In this document: positions 11,600-23,658 of the stretch, in pieces | Layout of the letters: each line of letters opens with the position of its first letter | How positions within the stretch are numbered: position 1 is the first letter of the stretch | Origin: Lepas anatifera | Taxonomy: Eukaryota; Arthropoda; Thecostraca; Lepadidae | Assembly: GCA_034440635.1 (NCBI GenBank) | Contig: JAOTON010002073.1 | Coordinates: 744,001-808,000, forward strand | Reading direction: 5' to 3' | Length of the DNA: 64,000 nucleotides | Notes under the pieces: generated by a model | Told to the model about the DNA's origin: nothing | What the model saw: the letters and a program-made list of their open reading frames with translations, nothing else | Database searches by the model: none | Translations under genes and position numbers: made by a program

Positions 11600-13500
11600 C
11601 AATTCACCACCAACCCCGAAATTACGTAGTACCACATTTAGAACAGATAGCAGTAAGTGAACATGAAGTACTAAACACTCTTAGTGGTTGGAGTAAAAAT
11701 AAATCTACTGGCCCTGATGGAATACTCGTTTAAACTTCTAAGCCTCACCACAATCATAATATAAAATCCCCTCTCAATACTTTTTAATAACTCACTATAA
11801 TCAAGTAAATTTCCGGAGTCCTGGAAGGTGGCTAATTATAACCCAATTCATAAAAATAAAGATAGTTACAATACATCGCCACATTATTGACAATTATATT
11901 CTTACTGAACGGCAAATTGGGCACAGACCAGAACACGGGACACAGCTTCACCTCTTTGCTTTCTTTACGAATCTCTAGACAAAGAAAAAGATCCTGTTCT
12001 GTACCTTGAAATTTCTCGCTATTTCGACAAAATGTGTCACACAGGACTTCTCCTCAAGTAGAACATGAATTCGGACTAACATTATCCACTGGCTACGTTC
12101 ATACCTGACAGGCCGAAGACAGAGAGTCATTGTTACCGAATCATCAGCTTCCTTACAATCACTGAAGGCATGATGCACTTAGGGCTCAGCATTGGGACCC
12201 CTGCTTGCTCTCCTCTACCTGAACGACCTGGTCACTGAAGTAAAAAAAACAAAATTTTGTTGTCTACGATACTTGTTTGTTTGATCAGCACATTCCTGAA
12301 AATGTTCAAGATGTTCAAAGATCTCCCCAGAACGGTATCAGACAAATCGCAGAGTATGGAAACAATGTGTTAACCATTGTCTCAAAAACAATTCATCTGA
12401 TATTTACTTACAGGAAAGATTCAGGGACTCTAAATATGTTTTTGACATCCCTTTTATCCCCATTGTTAACTAGCACAAACATTTAGGCATGACCTTATCC
12501 AAAGACTTAGAGGGAACGTGGCACCTTGGTCGAATCCCTGAATTTAGTGTAATTAGGGGTAGTTTTAGCCGAAGATCATGCAAACTTCTATGATTTTTCT
12601 AAACAATGTAAATTAAGCTCAATATTTGGATACTTAAAATGCGCCTCTATGGTAAGAAATAAGCCTCTGCTTGTGGATGACGTCATGATCTGGCAACTAC
12701 TACCATATTTGATAGGCTTCAATAGGCTGACTGCTCACCGTGACGTCAGCATGATGTCACACCAACAGCTGACAACTGTGGCCGGCTGCTTGGGTACATT
12801 TTTGGTATATTTCAGGTAATTTTTTAGCTTTTCTCTACGGAAATTTCGAGTTCCAAGACAAATGAAATATTGAGTACCAGGTTTTCTGGCATGCTTTACA
12901 ACTTGGCTATTTCACTTAAAATCACGTTATAGAAGCGCCACATTCTCTTTAATATTTCACTCCCACACAATCAATGTTGCCAAAAAAGTAAAAATTATTC
13001 CAGGCCCCTTTATGCAGTCTCCCATATTTGCTATGTCCAATCCTGAACCATATCTACAGCGCTTATCCCATGCCTCATTTGAACTACTGTGATATAATAT
13101 ATGCTGGGATTTTAACAACTGAGGATTGTCTTACGTTCGAAAGGCTACAATACAGAGCGGTAAGGCTCGCTACTGCGTCACCTCCAAGAACGTCTACAAA
13201 AAAATGAAGATCAGATCTGGGTTGGAAAAGTCTAGAGAAGCGACGCAAAATTGATAAGCTTCAGTTTGTTGCACAAAATTATCATTGACGATATCCCTTA
13301 GTATATACAAAAATACCCTTCCAACAACCGGAATCGAACTACTAATAGATAATTATGCAACCCCAACCAAACAACGGAGCTAGCGACTAGAACGTCTAAC
13401 TTCAAAAACTCGTTCATACTGAGTACGATAAAACTATACAGTGAGCTTCCAGCACTAATAAGAGGCCTTCGTTCGCATACATCATTTATTTTTATTGTTT
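11600..13500 (+). pseudogene. degenerate non-LTR retrotransposon reverse transcriptase (CR1/jockey-like)
   Basis: Successive plus-strand segments, in shifting frames and with stops, match the order of blocks in LINE reverse transcriptases. They are SGWSKNKSTGPDGI (about 11684-11727), FPESWKVANYNPIHK (about 11812-11855), YLEISRYFDKM (about 12002), a block with SALGPLLALLYLNDLV (about 12187-12235), a decayed catalytic loop with VYDT where an ADD motif is expected (about 12255), and HLGMTLSKD (about 12482-12508). The thumb/C-terminal part resumes after the MITE with TFERLQYRAVRLATA (about 13133-13180) and DLGWKSLEKRRKIDKLQF (about 13212-13265). It is a dead copy, split at 12511-12948 by a piggyBac-like MITE. 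The upstream endonuclease is missing. Exact clade is uncertain. Confidence 0.85.
12511..12948 (+). mobile_element. piggyBac-like MITE, copy A, nested in the LINE
   Basis: Left end AGGGAACGTGGCACCTTGGT and right end GCGCCACATTCTCT are inverted repeats, flanked by TTAG (12507-12510, a decayed TTAA) and TTAA (12949-12952). About 438 bp with no coding capacity. Homologous along its length to copies B (19536), C (23214) and D (38275). It interrupts the LINE directly after the HLGMTLSKD block, so it inserted later than the LINE. It is the most diverged of the four copies at its ends. Confidence 0.85.
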
Positions 13501-14840
13501 ATTAAAACGACTTATGGTTGGTGTTTTAAATCGTTAAATTCCTAAGGGATCACACCACACTCGCACGCTTCACAGTCAACCACCCACATATCCTACACAT
13601 GGCATTAAAGTCCCATGGCTTAAAAGGCACTCTAAAATTATAAAGTATATGTATATATAAAATAAACGATAGCCTCGCAAAGTGTGCTTAAAAATGATGA
13701 AAATACATTTTCAACATTTATCTACGATGCAGCCTCCGAAATACTACATGTATGGTAGGACAATTCTAAGCTCACTTTTGACGCAGCTTAGAGCCGATAT
13801 GTCGCAATTATATGGCTACGCTCACCAAATCCTACGATGAGATACCCAGTTCAAAAGCTGCGACCATCTAAACAAAAACACTGAAAATTTTCGTATCCAT
13901 TGCACCAATGACGCAGTACAAAGAAACGTTCTCCACCGGAACACTTCACCTATTACAGGAGCCGATTTTTCAAATTGTTTTAGATCGTTAAAGAAATCAA
14001 AATTCTGTTCCGTGCACACACAAACACAGACCACATAAATCCGGCAATAGCGAAATAAATTTTACAATTCATATCTAAATTCAAAATATTTTTGGGTCGA
14101 TAACCCCGACACTTCATCCCAAAGGCGTCGACGCTGCAGGGGGCACCTTCGTATCCTGCTGGCATGAGAGGCGAGCGGCCATGGCCGACGGGCGGTCCGA
14201 TTGTGCCACATGTCAAGGCACTGCTGTCGAGAGGTGCCGTGATTTAAGCGCCATGTGCTTTTGCACCGATCAATTTATTTGTTCTTGATGACTGTGCTGT
14301 TGTTCGAATGAAATACACGTATGTATGTTTGTATGTATCACAACCGTGGTGCAGATATATCAATGACGGGCAACACTACATGGAACATTAAGCGCATCAC
14401 ACACGGGTCGTGCCGTGTCATCAGGATAACAGCGAGTCATCTACACTGGAACAAATCGACGAACGCTTTTGTAGGCATTTCAGCTTCCCCCATGCATGAT
14501 GGCGCCGCCTTCCCTCCTGATCAACACTTGCTCGGTGACACTACGAAATTGAATTTGGTGGCACTGTGCCTGTACGCGTGTGAAACGATTACACGCGTAT
14601 GGCGTAAAAGCATTCGGACGATTGCTCACTGACGACGAGGCGGCAGTGGCGCTTACCCTCAGGCTCGCCCGTCGCAGTTCATCCAGCGTCGACACCGCAC
14701 CGGCCCCGCGGCGCCGCGCGCGTCATTACCAACAGGCGAGAAATTCCGAATGGAGCTATTAAGGTGTCACGTCGCCTCTAGAAATGGGTGACGATGTCAG
14801 ACGCCTTATTGACCGATGCCCACAGCTTATGGGAGAGCAG
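13501..14840. other. LINE 3' flank and anonymous DNA
   Basis: About 13501-13690 may be the 3' end of the LINE, since it is continuous with it and ends in AT-rich TATATAAAATAAACG. Beyond this I see only chance frames. A CpG-rich patch at 14630-14730 gives a short Arg/Ala-rich frame. Confidence 0.4.
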
Positions 14841-14864
14841 GAGAGAGAGAGAGAGAGAGAGAGA
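14841..14864. repeat. (GA)n microsatellite
   Basis: Twelve uninterrupted GA dinucleotides, preceded by GGGAGAGCAG. Confidence 0.95.
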
Positions 14865-15339
14865 AATGAAGCGAGAATGGTGAGTTCTCGGTTCCCACTC
14901 AACACTGGACGCAGAGCCAAACATTTCACCTAAAACACGGACCTAACACATACCTGAAACACTTGATTCATGTGCATCAAATTTATATAACTTCGTCTAT
15001 ATGCCAGAGCTATGCTGGCCGGGGGTCCCATATTCTACAGGACTTCACGGCGCTCTCCCGCGATTTAGTCTGCCGCCATAGATGTTTCAAGCATTAAATT
15101 GGTTTTGATAAAGCTTCGTGCCGTATGCTGAACCATTAACGAATTCATCTCCCCCAGCGAAGGTATGTCACGTTTCAACCGATATCCGTGTGCTATTGCA
15201 GGTATGTAAATACATAATTCGTTCATGATTCCAAATCCTATTCAAATGATCGCCTCTATATCCAGCTCAGACAGCAAATATTCATCTACATTTGCTTCAT
15301 CCCCTTCCTACCACCACCCAGATGAGCGGGTCTCAGTCG

Positions 15340-15560
15340 GTTTTCGCAGGTAGCCCGGGGCGACGCGGCTCGGGAGCCCCGGACGGGCCTCCGCCCCCGC
15401 CGGCCTCCATCGCGCCACTAACGGCTACACGGCACGACACCGGGGTCACTCATCCGTGACCAGTTCGTCACGAGTGTCTCCTCCCAACAGCTGACGCCGA
15501 AGGAATGGACTCCCCAGACCACCGCGCTGCGGACCCCAGGCGCCCGGTGGGCTCAGCGTG
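15340..15560. other. CpG-rich islet
   Basis: GC- and CpG-rich stretch (GGGGCGACGCGGCTCGGG, CCGCCCCCGCCGGCC) set between AT-rich flanks. Open frames on both strands show composition-driven peptides only. The flanks (14865-15339 and 15561-16660) contain nothing I can name. Confidence 0.4.
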
Positions 15561-16674
15561 GTGGGATGTGCCGTTTAAAGAGCGGAGCTATCAGTGGAAG
15601 CATGCCGCTTGGGATATCCCAGCATGTATCTACGCGTGTTTTAGCCGCTCGCGAAGGTCAGTGACCCAGGTCACGTACAAGGGTGTATAATGCATGTTAC
15701 TGAAGGGGAAAATTGAGTTAAGTTGAATTAACGTGGTATCTGGACAAAATGAGCTCCCCCACCCTTTGCTTATCATCCAGTCCATTGCTACGCTTTATCT
15801 ATCTTGTGTATGTTTTTATTTCATCAAGTGTAGTGAGTATATATGTATGGGTACACAAGTTGGAGCTGGTGCTGAAGCTAACTGTCTGAACTACAACCTT
15901 CGCACGCGGATGCCGTTTAACAGTATGTCTTTCAGGGTCCAACACTGCACAGTCTTTACCCAAAACCCTTGAGGTTGTGTCTCAATGCACTTTCATTCAT
16001 ACCGGAGGGCAAGCGGTAGGTAACATTCCTCCTCCACTTTGCATGGGCATAATTGAAATAATGAAAATGTCCGCAGCACGGGTCAAAGGTCATATTGAGC
16101 TCAAATCTGAATCGTCTGGACCTAGAGTGAGTAGTTTCCAGGCAGGTATATATATGTTAGCTCAAATTCCCACCAATCTGAAAACACGAAACGAAATGAT
16201 GGTGCCTACAGCAAACTGAGCCAAGCAACTAACCTGTCCTCCACCATAACGTGAGACTAGCAGTCATGGAATCACTAAAACCAGCGACCTGCAAGTCACC
16301 AGTATTGGTGTAGGACAATAACTGTTGCCGAAAAGTGAGTAGAGAGGGGGGAGGGCAATGAGTGAAACTTTGGCTTCCTGCAGAACTATCCACGTTAAAA
16401 TAAAACCTTACTGGATCTTTACTTCTTGTCATGGCCTCCACTCTTCCGGTCCGAAATGCTCCGAAATTTTGTCACTATTGGCTGAAATCAAATATTTTGG
16501 GATAAAAAGAAAGAGTGCGGGTCCCGGTCATTTCTTCTGCAAGCTTGAACTTGTTGAGCTCAGTCTGGTTACGATGGTCGGCCTTGGCATTCAGAATAAC
16601 TTAGGCAAAGATTTTAGGATTGACGACGTTAATTGAAAACGCCTGCTGTTATGTGAAGTAGGTATGTTTTATAA

Positions 16675-16745
16675 ATGTGGTCTGGTTTATAAAATTGGAG
16701 AACAAATTGATTGGATTATTTTATTTTATAAATAAACCACACGAT
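16675..16745. repeat. imperfect inverted repeat
   Basis: TGTGGTCTGGTTTATAAAAT near 16676 pairs imperfectly with ATTTTATAAATAAACCACA near 16723-16741. Both arms contain TTTATAAA. It could be a hairpin or the relic of a very short inverted-repeat element. Confidence 0.5.
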
Positions 16746-16809
16746 TTTATAAGGTGTCAATATGTATAATGAGCTACGATTACTGGTGAATATGTATATA
16801 TCTACCAGT

Positions 16810-17619
16810 TAGGGTAAGGGCGGCTAAGAGAACGCAGGAGATAAGAGTACACGGCAGCTGTTTTGGTTACTTAGCAACCACTGAGATGTTGGATACCCTT
16901 GTACAATATAGCAAGGTCAGTGCCTAGGCTGCACAAAAATTCAACGTGTTCCTGTTCTTTCCGCGGGAGTACAGAGCAAAATTTTGTGGGCAGCCTTGAT
17001 GTACTATTTCTTAACTAGGTAAACTTGTAGGCCATGCTTATTTTATCAAAGTATCGTGTTACGATCTGTCATCAAGAAGAAAGCTGAGCTGGGACTGAGC
17101 TGCAGGACCGGACCTCACACTAAAACGCCTGCAAACATGTTTATGAAGACTTTCTTCCCAAGGGAGCATGTCCGGCAAGAGCACGCAGTAGACCATTGTG
17201 CAGAGTGCACATGCTTAAGAGATAGGAAAACTTAATTTTCGCTCGGAACAGAGTCCGTAATTCATGTTTGGAAAACCAAACGTTGGAACATAGTTTTTGT
17301 ATATTCAGAACAATATAAAATCATACAATCGCCTAGTTTGGCGACACAAAATTTCGCGACATGGTATATGACCTAAGCACAGCGGGGCATCAATGCGTAC
17401 TCCAGCCTCTCTTTTGGTACTCTTACCTACCCACTCCGGCAGGTACGCGGTGACTTTATTTTTGATGGGCTCGTGGCGAGTTGCTTTCCAGCCATCGAGC
17501 TGAAACATGAACCATGCATAGACAATTCTTCAGGCTATTCAACCATATAAAATTTCAGCTAATAGACCTATAGGAGAAAAGTGAAGCCTCTAGAAAGTTA
17601 AATCCCGCGGACTTCCCTA
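16810..17619 (+). mobile_element. TIR element with internal AAGAGTACGCA motifs, copy 1 (810 bp)
   Basis: Aligns over its whole length with 61339-62173 in the same orientation. Left end TAGGGTAAGGGCGGCTAAGA and right end CCGCGGACTTCCCTA are imperfect inverted repeats, clearer in copy 2. The interior repeats degenerate AAGAG(T)ACGCA motifs in both orientations. Target duplication is not resolved. The 67-codon minus frame inside is broken in copy 2, so I do not call a transposase. Superfamily not assigned. Confidence 0.75.
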
Positions 17620-17702
17620 CTATTCGACTTTATGTAGAACAGTGAGCTCCAAACTGTTGACTATGACCCCCCGCATCGATGTACCCCACATGACGCCACC
17701 TC

Positions 17703-17733
17703 GTGATGGATCACCAAGCAAGTGATCCATCAC
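17703..17733. repeat. perfect 12 bp hairpin
   Basis: GTGATGGATCAC (17703-17714), loop CAAGCAA, then GTGATCCATCAC (17722-17733). The arms are perfectly complementary. No T-run follows and no gene lies beside it, so a terminator role is not supported. Confidence 0.9.
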
Positions 17734-19244
17734 AGCAATGGTGAATCTACATCGGTTGTTTGGGAGGGGGGGAGATAATTGTGCCAAGAATTCTGAAACA
17801 TATTGTTCACAAGAAATTCGGTCAAAATTGGGGTTTAGGGAGCAAACGAACTTGAATACCCCCTGGAGCTCTCAGTGGGCCGTGGAGCCTTTTTCCGGAG
17901 GGAACGGCGGCTTATAAACACTATCTAAACATTTTACTCTCCGACAGGTTTAATACAACCGCCAAAACGCACGCACATTTTCGAGTGTTTTTGTTCAACA
18001 ATTTGGCGTTGTGCCAAACACAACTGAAGGTATTCTGGCGGTACATTGGTGTGTTACCGATTTACCAGCCTTGCTGGTCATCGACACAATATCAAAGCAC
18101 TGTCTGACCTGGAAAACTATCTTCGATGCGCCCTGTTGACAAAAAAGAGAGATTTGTGAGAGAGAAAAAGAAATACTGCTTCGCTGTCCTGTTTTACCTT
18201 TACGCCTTTGATAATACATGTACGCTGCAGTATTTCGATATAATTGAACTGAGAAAAGCAGCCGATACATCTTGAATTATTTTGCAAATTATTAGTAGTC
18301 TGCATGGAAATGAGCACTAACACTAAACGATTAGGTGTGATTAGTTCTTTTATTAACAGTGGGTTAATGGTCGAGGCTTTTGTAGATTTTACAGAAGCCT
18401 TCTTTAGCAACCTTTTTTATAACAATTACTCAAATAGTAACACAGTTGTTTTTTGCTATCTTAAGTTTTTGTTCATTTCTAGCAGGGCGTGCCGCGACTC
18501 GTTTAAATTTATGTTTCTGGTGTTAACGTAAGGGTGCTGTTGTCGTTGGGATCGCGGTGGGGGCAGCCTGGCTGCCTTTTAAAATGGGGTGGCGGACCTT
18601 TAGAAAAAAATTCATACATGTCTGAAGGGTGAGGTATAGGGCACACATAGCCTTAGCCGCTGGCGTGCCCTAAAACTCCAGCAATCATCATTGAAGTGTG
18701 AGGTAATGAACTCATCTAGCTGCAGAAACACGGTACCTCTTCCGGGGGAGGGTAGAAACCAACGGCTTAAAATCTGCAATTTCGCATCACATTTACAAAA
18801 TGCAGCAGATGGATCACGAAATGGAGGTTTGATACTCATTTACTGGAGAGCATCCAGCGTGAAACTGTGTTACACATCTTGATTTATCGATTCTGTGGGC
18901 TGGACTGTGTTCAGCTGCTCATTTGTAGTCAGCAGAGACGCTGGGATCAAATCACTTAGGGATGAATTGTACAATGAGGTATTGGTAATCGCCCCACCGC
19001 AGGGGGTTCAGAACTCGAGCACAACATGGCCCTGGCTAAACCTCCGAGTTTCAACAGCATCGCGTATTATTTAGCCGATCTCATATAAGTGAAAGTGTTG
19101 CTAAATTTCCCAGGCAAGTGTGAAAATCTTACAACGAATGGGACCTTAAAGTTAGGAACGTCTTGAGCGAGATCTATAACACTTCTTCAGCTTAAAAGGA
19201 ATGCGAAATCTGCATGGGATTTGAACTAAACCAACAGCTGCTTA
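17734..19244. other. anonymous AT-rich DNA
   Basis: Frames of 60-97 codons around 17995-18531 are AT-driven and match nothing I recognise. No repeat structure seen. Confidence 0.55.
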
Positions 19245-19436
19245 CATAGGTGCAGGGACTTTGCCGGACTTGGGGGGGGGGGTATAAGCTGTCATCGCTG
19301 GTGAGGTCAAATATGATTCGGCCTAGCACTTGATTTGTTAACGGAAAGGGCCAGAATCGGCTCAAAGGTGGGGGGAGCATCCCCAGTCCAAGAGTTGGGG
19401 GCAGCCGCCGCCCCTCCCCCGGTTCCTGCGTCTATG
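19245..19436. mobile_element. hAT-type MITE, CATAGGTGCAGG family (192 bp)
   Basis: Left terminus CATAGGTGCAGGGAC and right terminus GGTTCCTGCGTCTATG are inverted repeats. Flanking 8-mers GCTGCTTA (19237-19244) and GCTGTTAA (19437-19444) match at six of eight positions, consistent with a decayed hAT target duplication. A G-run lies just inside the left end at about 19272-19281. Confidence 0.75.
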
Positions 19437-19535
19437 GCTGTTAAGAGCACACCGGAAAACCCCTGGTTTGGTATTTCGCTTCTCTCAGAGCTCAGTTTTT
19501 ACTGAGCAGCAGCACTTCACGGTCGCACTACTTAA

Positions 19536-19992
19536 AGGGAATGTGGCACCTTGGTCGAATCCTGGAATTTGGAATTTAGTGTAATTAGGCGTATTTTTAG
19601 CCGAAAATAATGATACCACTCATGATTTCTCTGAAAAATGTACAATAAGCTCAATATTTTGATTTTTAACATACTCCTCTAGGAAAAGAAATAAATGTCT
19701 GTCTGTGGATGATGTCATGATCTGGCAACCACTACCATACTCGAAACGCCTCAAGGGCTTCGATTGGCTGATGCTCATCGTGACGTCAGCACATGTCATC
19801 ACACCAACAGCCATGGCAACTGTGGCCTGTTGCTAAGGGTACATGAGGGGTACATTGCAGGTAGGTTTTAGCTTTTTTCTCCGGGAACCTCCAGTTCCAA
19901 GACAAATGATATATAGAGTACCGGGTTTTCCGACTTGCTTTACAACTTGGCTATCTCAGTTAAAATCACGTTATGAAGGTGCCACATTCCCT
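19536..19992 (+). mobile_element. piggyBac-like MITE, copy B (457 bp)
   Basis: Left end AGGGAATGTGGCACCTTGGT preceded by TTAA (19532-19535). Right end GTGCCACATTCCCT followed by TCAA, a one-base decay of TTAA. Same orientation as copies A and D. The interior keeps GATCTGGCAACCACTACCAT and CGTGACGTCAGCA blocks shared by the family. No coding capacity. Confidence 0.9.
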
Positions 19993-20059
19993 TCAAAGCG
20001 CACATATACTAAGCTTCGCCCCCCCGCGCTGAGTCTAATGGCTGGCGCAGTGCAGTGGT

Positions 20060-20268
20060 TGGGCGGTGGCGATGGTGTAGTGGTTAGCGGTGACGATTTC
20101 CACGCGGCTGATCCGGGTTCGAACCCCAGCGGGTTCCCTGGAGAAGGAGTGGTTTGACTACCACAGAAGATCTTCCAACAGGGTATGAATCGGCGATACG
20201 ATATCACAGTGTGCGATGCGATACGATAGCAGCGATATGACCCTGGCGGTTGGTGCGTCAATGAACAC
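20060..20268 (+). mobile_element. SINE, tRNA-like head plus shared tail
   Basis: Head has a good A box (TGGTGTAGTGGTTAGCGG, about 20075-20092) and B box (GGTTCGAACCC, about 20117-20127). The body carries TCTTCCAACAGGGTATGA. The tail GACCCTGGCGGTTGGTGCGT matches the other SINEs at 29-30 kb and 55 kb. Between body and tail is an insertion of GCGATACGATA-type repeats. The acceptor stem does not pair, so it is not a tRNA gene. A 104-codon plus frame overlapping the head is incidental. Confidence 0.85.
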
Positions 20269-20866
20269 TGCTCGCAACTGATTATATACATCGAAAATTA
20301 AACAGGCAAACCCATTTATCACCGTGAAATATAGAGCAAATCTAGACTCGCTAACTGGATAATGTAACCACAATTTGGACTTGCTTTTTCCAATTAGTGA
20401 GCAAACTATTTTCAATTATTTGTTAACTCCTAGCCGTAGTACCTTGGAGGTCCAAAAGTATTCCACGCTGTAACTGCTAGGGGAATGAAGCCAATGTGGG
20501 TTAGGAAGGATGAAACAACCTCACCTGTCTCGCCATAGCTCTCCAAGCTCCACCAGCGCTACCGATGGTCCTTCGTGCTTCTCAGTAATGTTTCATAAGG
20601 CGGAGCTTTCGCGTTCGCGGAGAGATGAGAGGAAGTGAACGGCGAACCCAAACATGAAGAGCTTTGGAGTCTAGATGAGATAGGCTCTTCTCAGCCAGGA
20701 ATTGGAAGTTCACTGATGACCTTGCCTCCTAATATCATTGCTTAACCAGTGAAGACGTTTTTGCCATCAGCCAAATAACATTTCCACCACGCTTCAATCC
20801 GAGAAAATAAATATGGTTACAAAAGGATAGACCTGCAATAAAACCAACACGGCCAAGATGTATATT

Positions 20867-20869
<3 letters not shown>
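20269..20869. other. anonymous DNA
   Basis: No supported features. Frames are short and overlap on both strands. Confidence 0.55.

Positions 20870-20906
<37 letters not shown>
20870..20906. repeat. (AT)n microsatellite
   Basis: Uninterrupted alternating AT of 37 bp, read through by a minus-strand frame as an Ile-Tyr run, which is not coding evidence. Confidence 0.95.
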
Positions 20907-20909
<3 letters not shown>

Positions 20910-21309
20910 CCAGGTCTATATTTATATCGACCTAATTGTGAGCAGTTGATAAACCCCAAAAACTATGACTTATTTCCGGACCCTAACATTTATTTCATCT
21001 TAGAAAGCTGATAAATATTATTTATTTTAAAAATGTCATTAAAGACACAAAAAGAACCAAGCAGTCAACGTATCCAAAGACCTCAGCCTGTACATGAACC
21101 CTTACTTGATGTAGGTGTGGTACCCAAAGCATATTGTACCCTATCAATACCAGTCCCCATCGTTGAAATTTGTTATTGTAAGCCACTCGTAATTTAACCC
21201 CCCCCCGCCCCCCCACCCACAAATTGCGTTGCAACTGTAGCTCGTATTGTAAATTATTGCTGTTTTATGTGGTATGTTTACCGGTAATTGGTCGATGGCT
21301 TTTTATAAT

Positions 21310-21560
21310 ATGATATTAACTGGGCATAATTTATGTATTAGAGCTATTGAGGCCTGGTAGTCATTTATGAATTGCCATATTTCCTATTGGAACGTAACCT
21401 CCCGCCGTGTTTGACCCATAGTCCTCGTACTATATCCTGGGTAGTGACTGCCGTATATAATAAAGCAGTGAGACAAACAGATGGTTTCGTTAGGTTAATT
21501 AGGTCAGTTATTGTCAAAATACTGTTTTAACCTCTGTGACCTTGGATGACCTTAAAGTGA
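21310..21560 (+). mobile_element. decayed fragment of the AGGTCA-rich element
   Basis: Matches the 4055-4390 part of copy 1 with many deletions. Shared blocks include GAGCTATTGAG, CGTAACCTCCCGCC, GTTAATTAGGTCA, GTCAAAATACTG and GTGACCTTGGATGACCT. Both termini are missing. Confidence 0.7.
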
Positions 21561-23213
21561 ATATGACCCCTGTCGGGAAGTGTTTGGTTGTATTTGATAT
21601 TTTGTGGCTTTTATATATGAAATGTTCCCATGCTCCAATAAGTCCCCACCTGACCTGCCAAATAAACCCAATACACCTAGACCTGGCTGTGTAATTATCG
21701 ACTTTAAATGTGCCTACCAAGGTGGACCTTTACCTGTACCACCTTACCGAATATAATATGCGGGCCCGCGGGCCGGTTCCACTTGGGGTTAACCAGAGTT
21801 CAGGACCTCAACTGCAATTTGAAATGCCAGTGAATGTGGGTCCTGGATTTGAGAGGTTACTCTGAAAGGCCCGAATGAGAAGAATCGTGTGTTGGTACAG
21901 CACTGTGCTTGGTTTGACCCGAGCTCACTCTCTGATCAACCCCTTCAGCGGCTCGTTGTGGTAGCACTATCAAACTAAATTCTGATAAGTATGTTTATTG
22001 AAAAGGCAGGCTTTGTCCTCCACTAGCTGTCCACTTCAGTTTATGAACCAGACACCAGCATTCTGTTCCACTCGATTTGTGGGCCAGTAACGGCAGCATT
22101 AGCTGGTTTGACCTTTCTCTCAGCGATGTGCTCGAGGCTCGGTGGTCCGACCTCGATTCTAATGACCGCGTCCTACAGACAGCGCCGCCGGGCTGGCGGC
22201 TGTGGCTGGTCTGACGCTGATTGAGTTATGAGTGGGAGAAAGGACACATATCATTGCGCAGTGATTGTGCAGACGCTGCCCTATCTGATGGGCCGGCGGT
22301 GCATACTGATGGAAGCCCTCATCAGCTGTATATCAATAGGCATCGGAGGCAGTCACACAGTCATGCATATTGTAACAATCTATACGTAAAAGGTAGCGGA
22401 GAGCGATGAAATAATAGAGTTGGCGAGTTTTAGGTAAATCTTGCAGCATAAAGCGGAATAATGCATGTGAGATCGTGAGGGATCAAACATGAGAGACTTA
22501 TATTGCCTCGCTGATCACATCCAATGATGCATAAATGATGATGGACGGTAAGAAAATACAGTCACTGCAGGCTTATGATAGAAATGCGGCGGTTGCAGCG
22601 CGTTCCGTTTAAGGTTCAAAGAAATGATAAAAATTGTAGTCGGCCCTTTGAAATCGCCACAGTTCGTCGGGCACAGGGTACTTACGCAAATATCACATCG
22701 GACTGGACTGAAAAAACCAGCGGCAGAACAATAACCATATTGGATCGATGCACAACACAATATATACAAAATTATACAAAATTCATAATTCAGGTCAACC
22801 AGCTCCAGCTCCGCTGCATGAAGAAAACTACAGGTAAAACTCAAAAGCTGGTGTGGACTTGTAAAGATAAACGTACAATATAAGAAAGTGCACGGTTTTT
22901 TATACACACTACAAACTTTCTGATTTGATACTGGCATAAAGTATCCCGGGCGTCAACCATGGCATGAGCTGCCCTAAGACATTCATACCAATAGCTAGCA
23001 AGAAAGGTGATGTGTGAACTGAAAAAGCCAGGTAGGTGTAACTATGCATTCCTAATGTTTTTTCGGAGTGAAATAATATGCAAGACTTAACTTAGTTTCA
23101 AAGAACATAACTTGGATTACACAGACATGTACCCAGAGCACAGTGGGATATTGTTATGGAGCCAGAACAGAAAATTTTGGTATTTCCCACTTTTGGAGAA
23201 AAGGAATGCTTAA
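21561..23213. other. anonymous DNA
   Basis: A GC palindromic patch GCGGGCCCGCGGGCC sits near 21761-21775. Antisense overlapping frames at 22515-22937 (minus, 140 codons) and 22575-22883 (plus, 102 codons) are the longest here, but neither resembles a known protein, so neither is called. Confidence 0.5.
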
Positions 23214-23658
23214 AGGGAATGTGGCACCTTCATAACGTGATTTTAACTGAGATTGCCAAGTTGTAAAGCAAGTTGGAAAACCCCGTTCTCAACATATTAT
23301 TTGTCTTGGAATTTGAGATTTCCGTAGAAAAAAAATAAAACCTACCTGAAATGTACCCCTCATGTATCCTTAGCAGCAGACCACAGTTTTCATGGCTATT
23401 GGTGTGACGACATATGCTGACGTTACGGTATCAGCCAATCGAAGCCCTTGAAGCGTATTGAATATGGTAGTGGTTGCCAGATCATGACATCATCCACAGG
23501 CAGATATTTATTTCTTTTTCTAGAGTAGCATTTTAAACATTAAAATATTGAGCTTATTGTATATTTTCAGAGAAATAATGAGTGGTTTCATGATTTTCGG
23601 CTAAAAGTACCCCTGATTACACTAAATTCGAGGATTCGACCAAGGTGCCACATTCCCT
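23214..23658 (-). mobile_element. piggyBac-like MITE, copy C (445 bp)
   Basis: Inverted relative to copies A, B and D. Flanked by intact TTAA on both sides (23210-23213 and 23659-23662), with termini AGGGAATGTGGCACCTT and AAGGTGCCACATTCCCT. The family block corresponding to CGTGACGTCAGC reads CGTAACGTCAGC on the minus strand. Confidence 0.93.

Noticed and set aside
17305..17508. transposase fragment in the first TIR element
   Set aside because: The minus frame is interrupted by stops at the matching place in the second copy, and no transposase motif is visible.
17703..17733. rho-independent terminator
   Set aside because: No T-run, no adjacent gene, and the window is eukaryotic in character.
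20070..20140. tRNA gene with good A and B boxes
   Set aside because: The 5' and 3' ends do not form an acceptor stem, and the sequence continues into a SINE body and tail.
22515..22937. 140-codon minus frame possibly encoding a membrane protein
   Set aside because: Hydrophobic composition is as expected for AT-rich DNA. An antisense 102-codon frame overlaps it and neither matches a known family.
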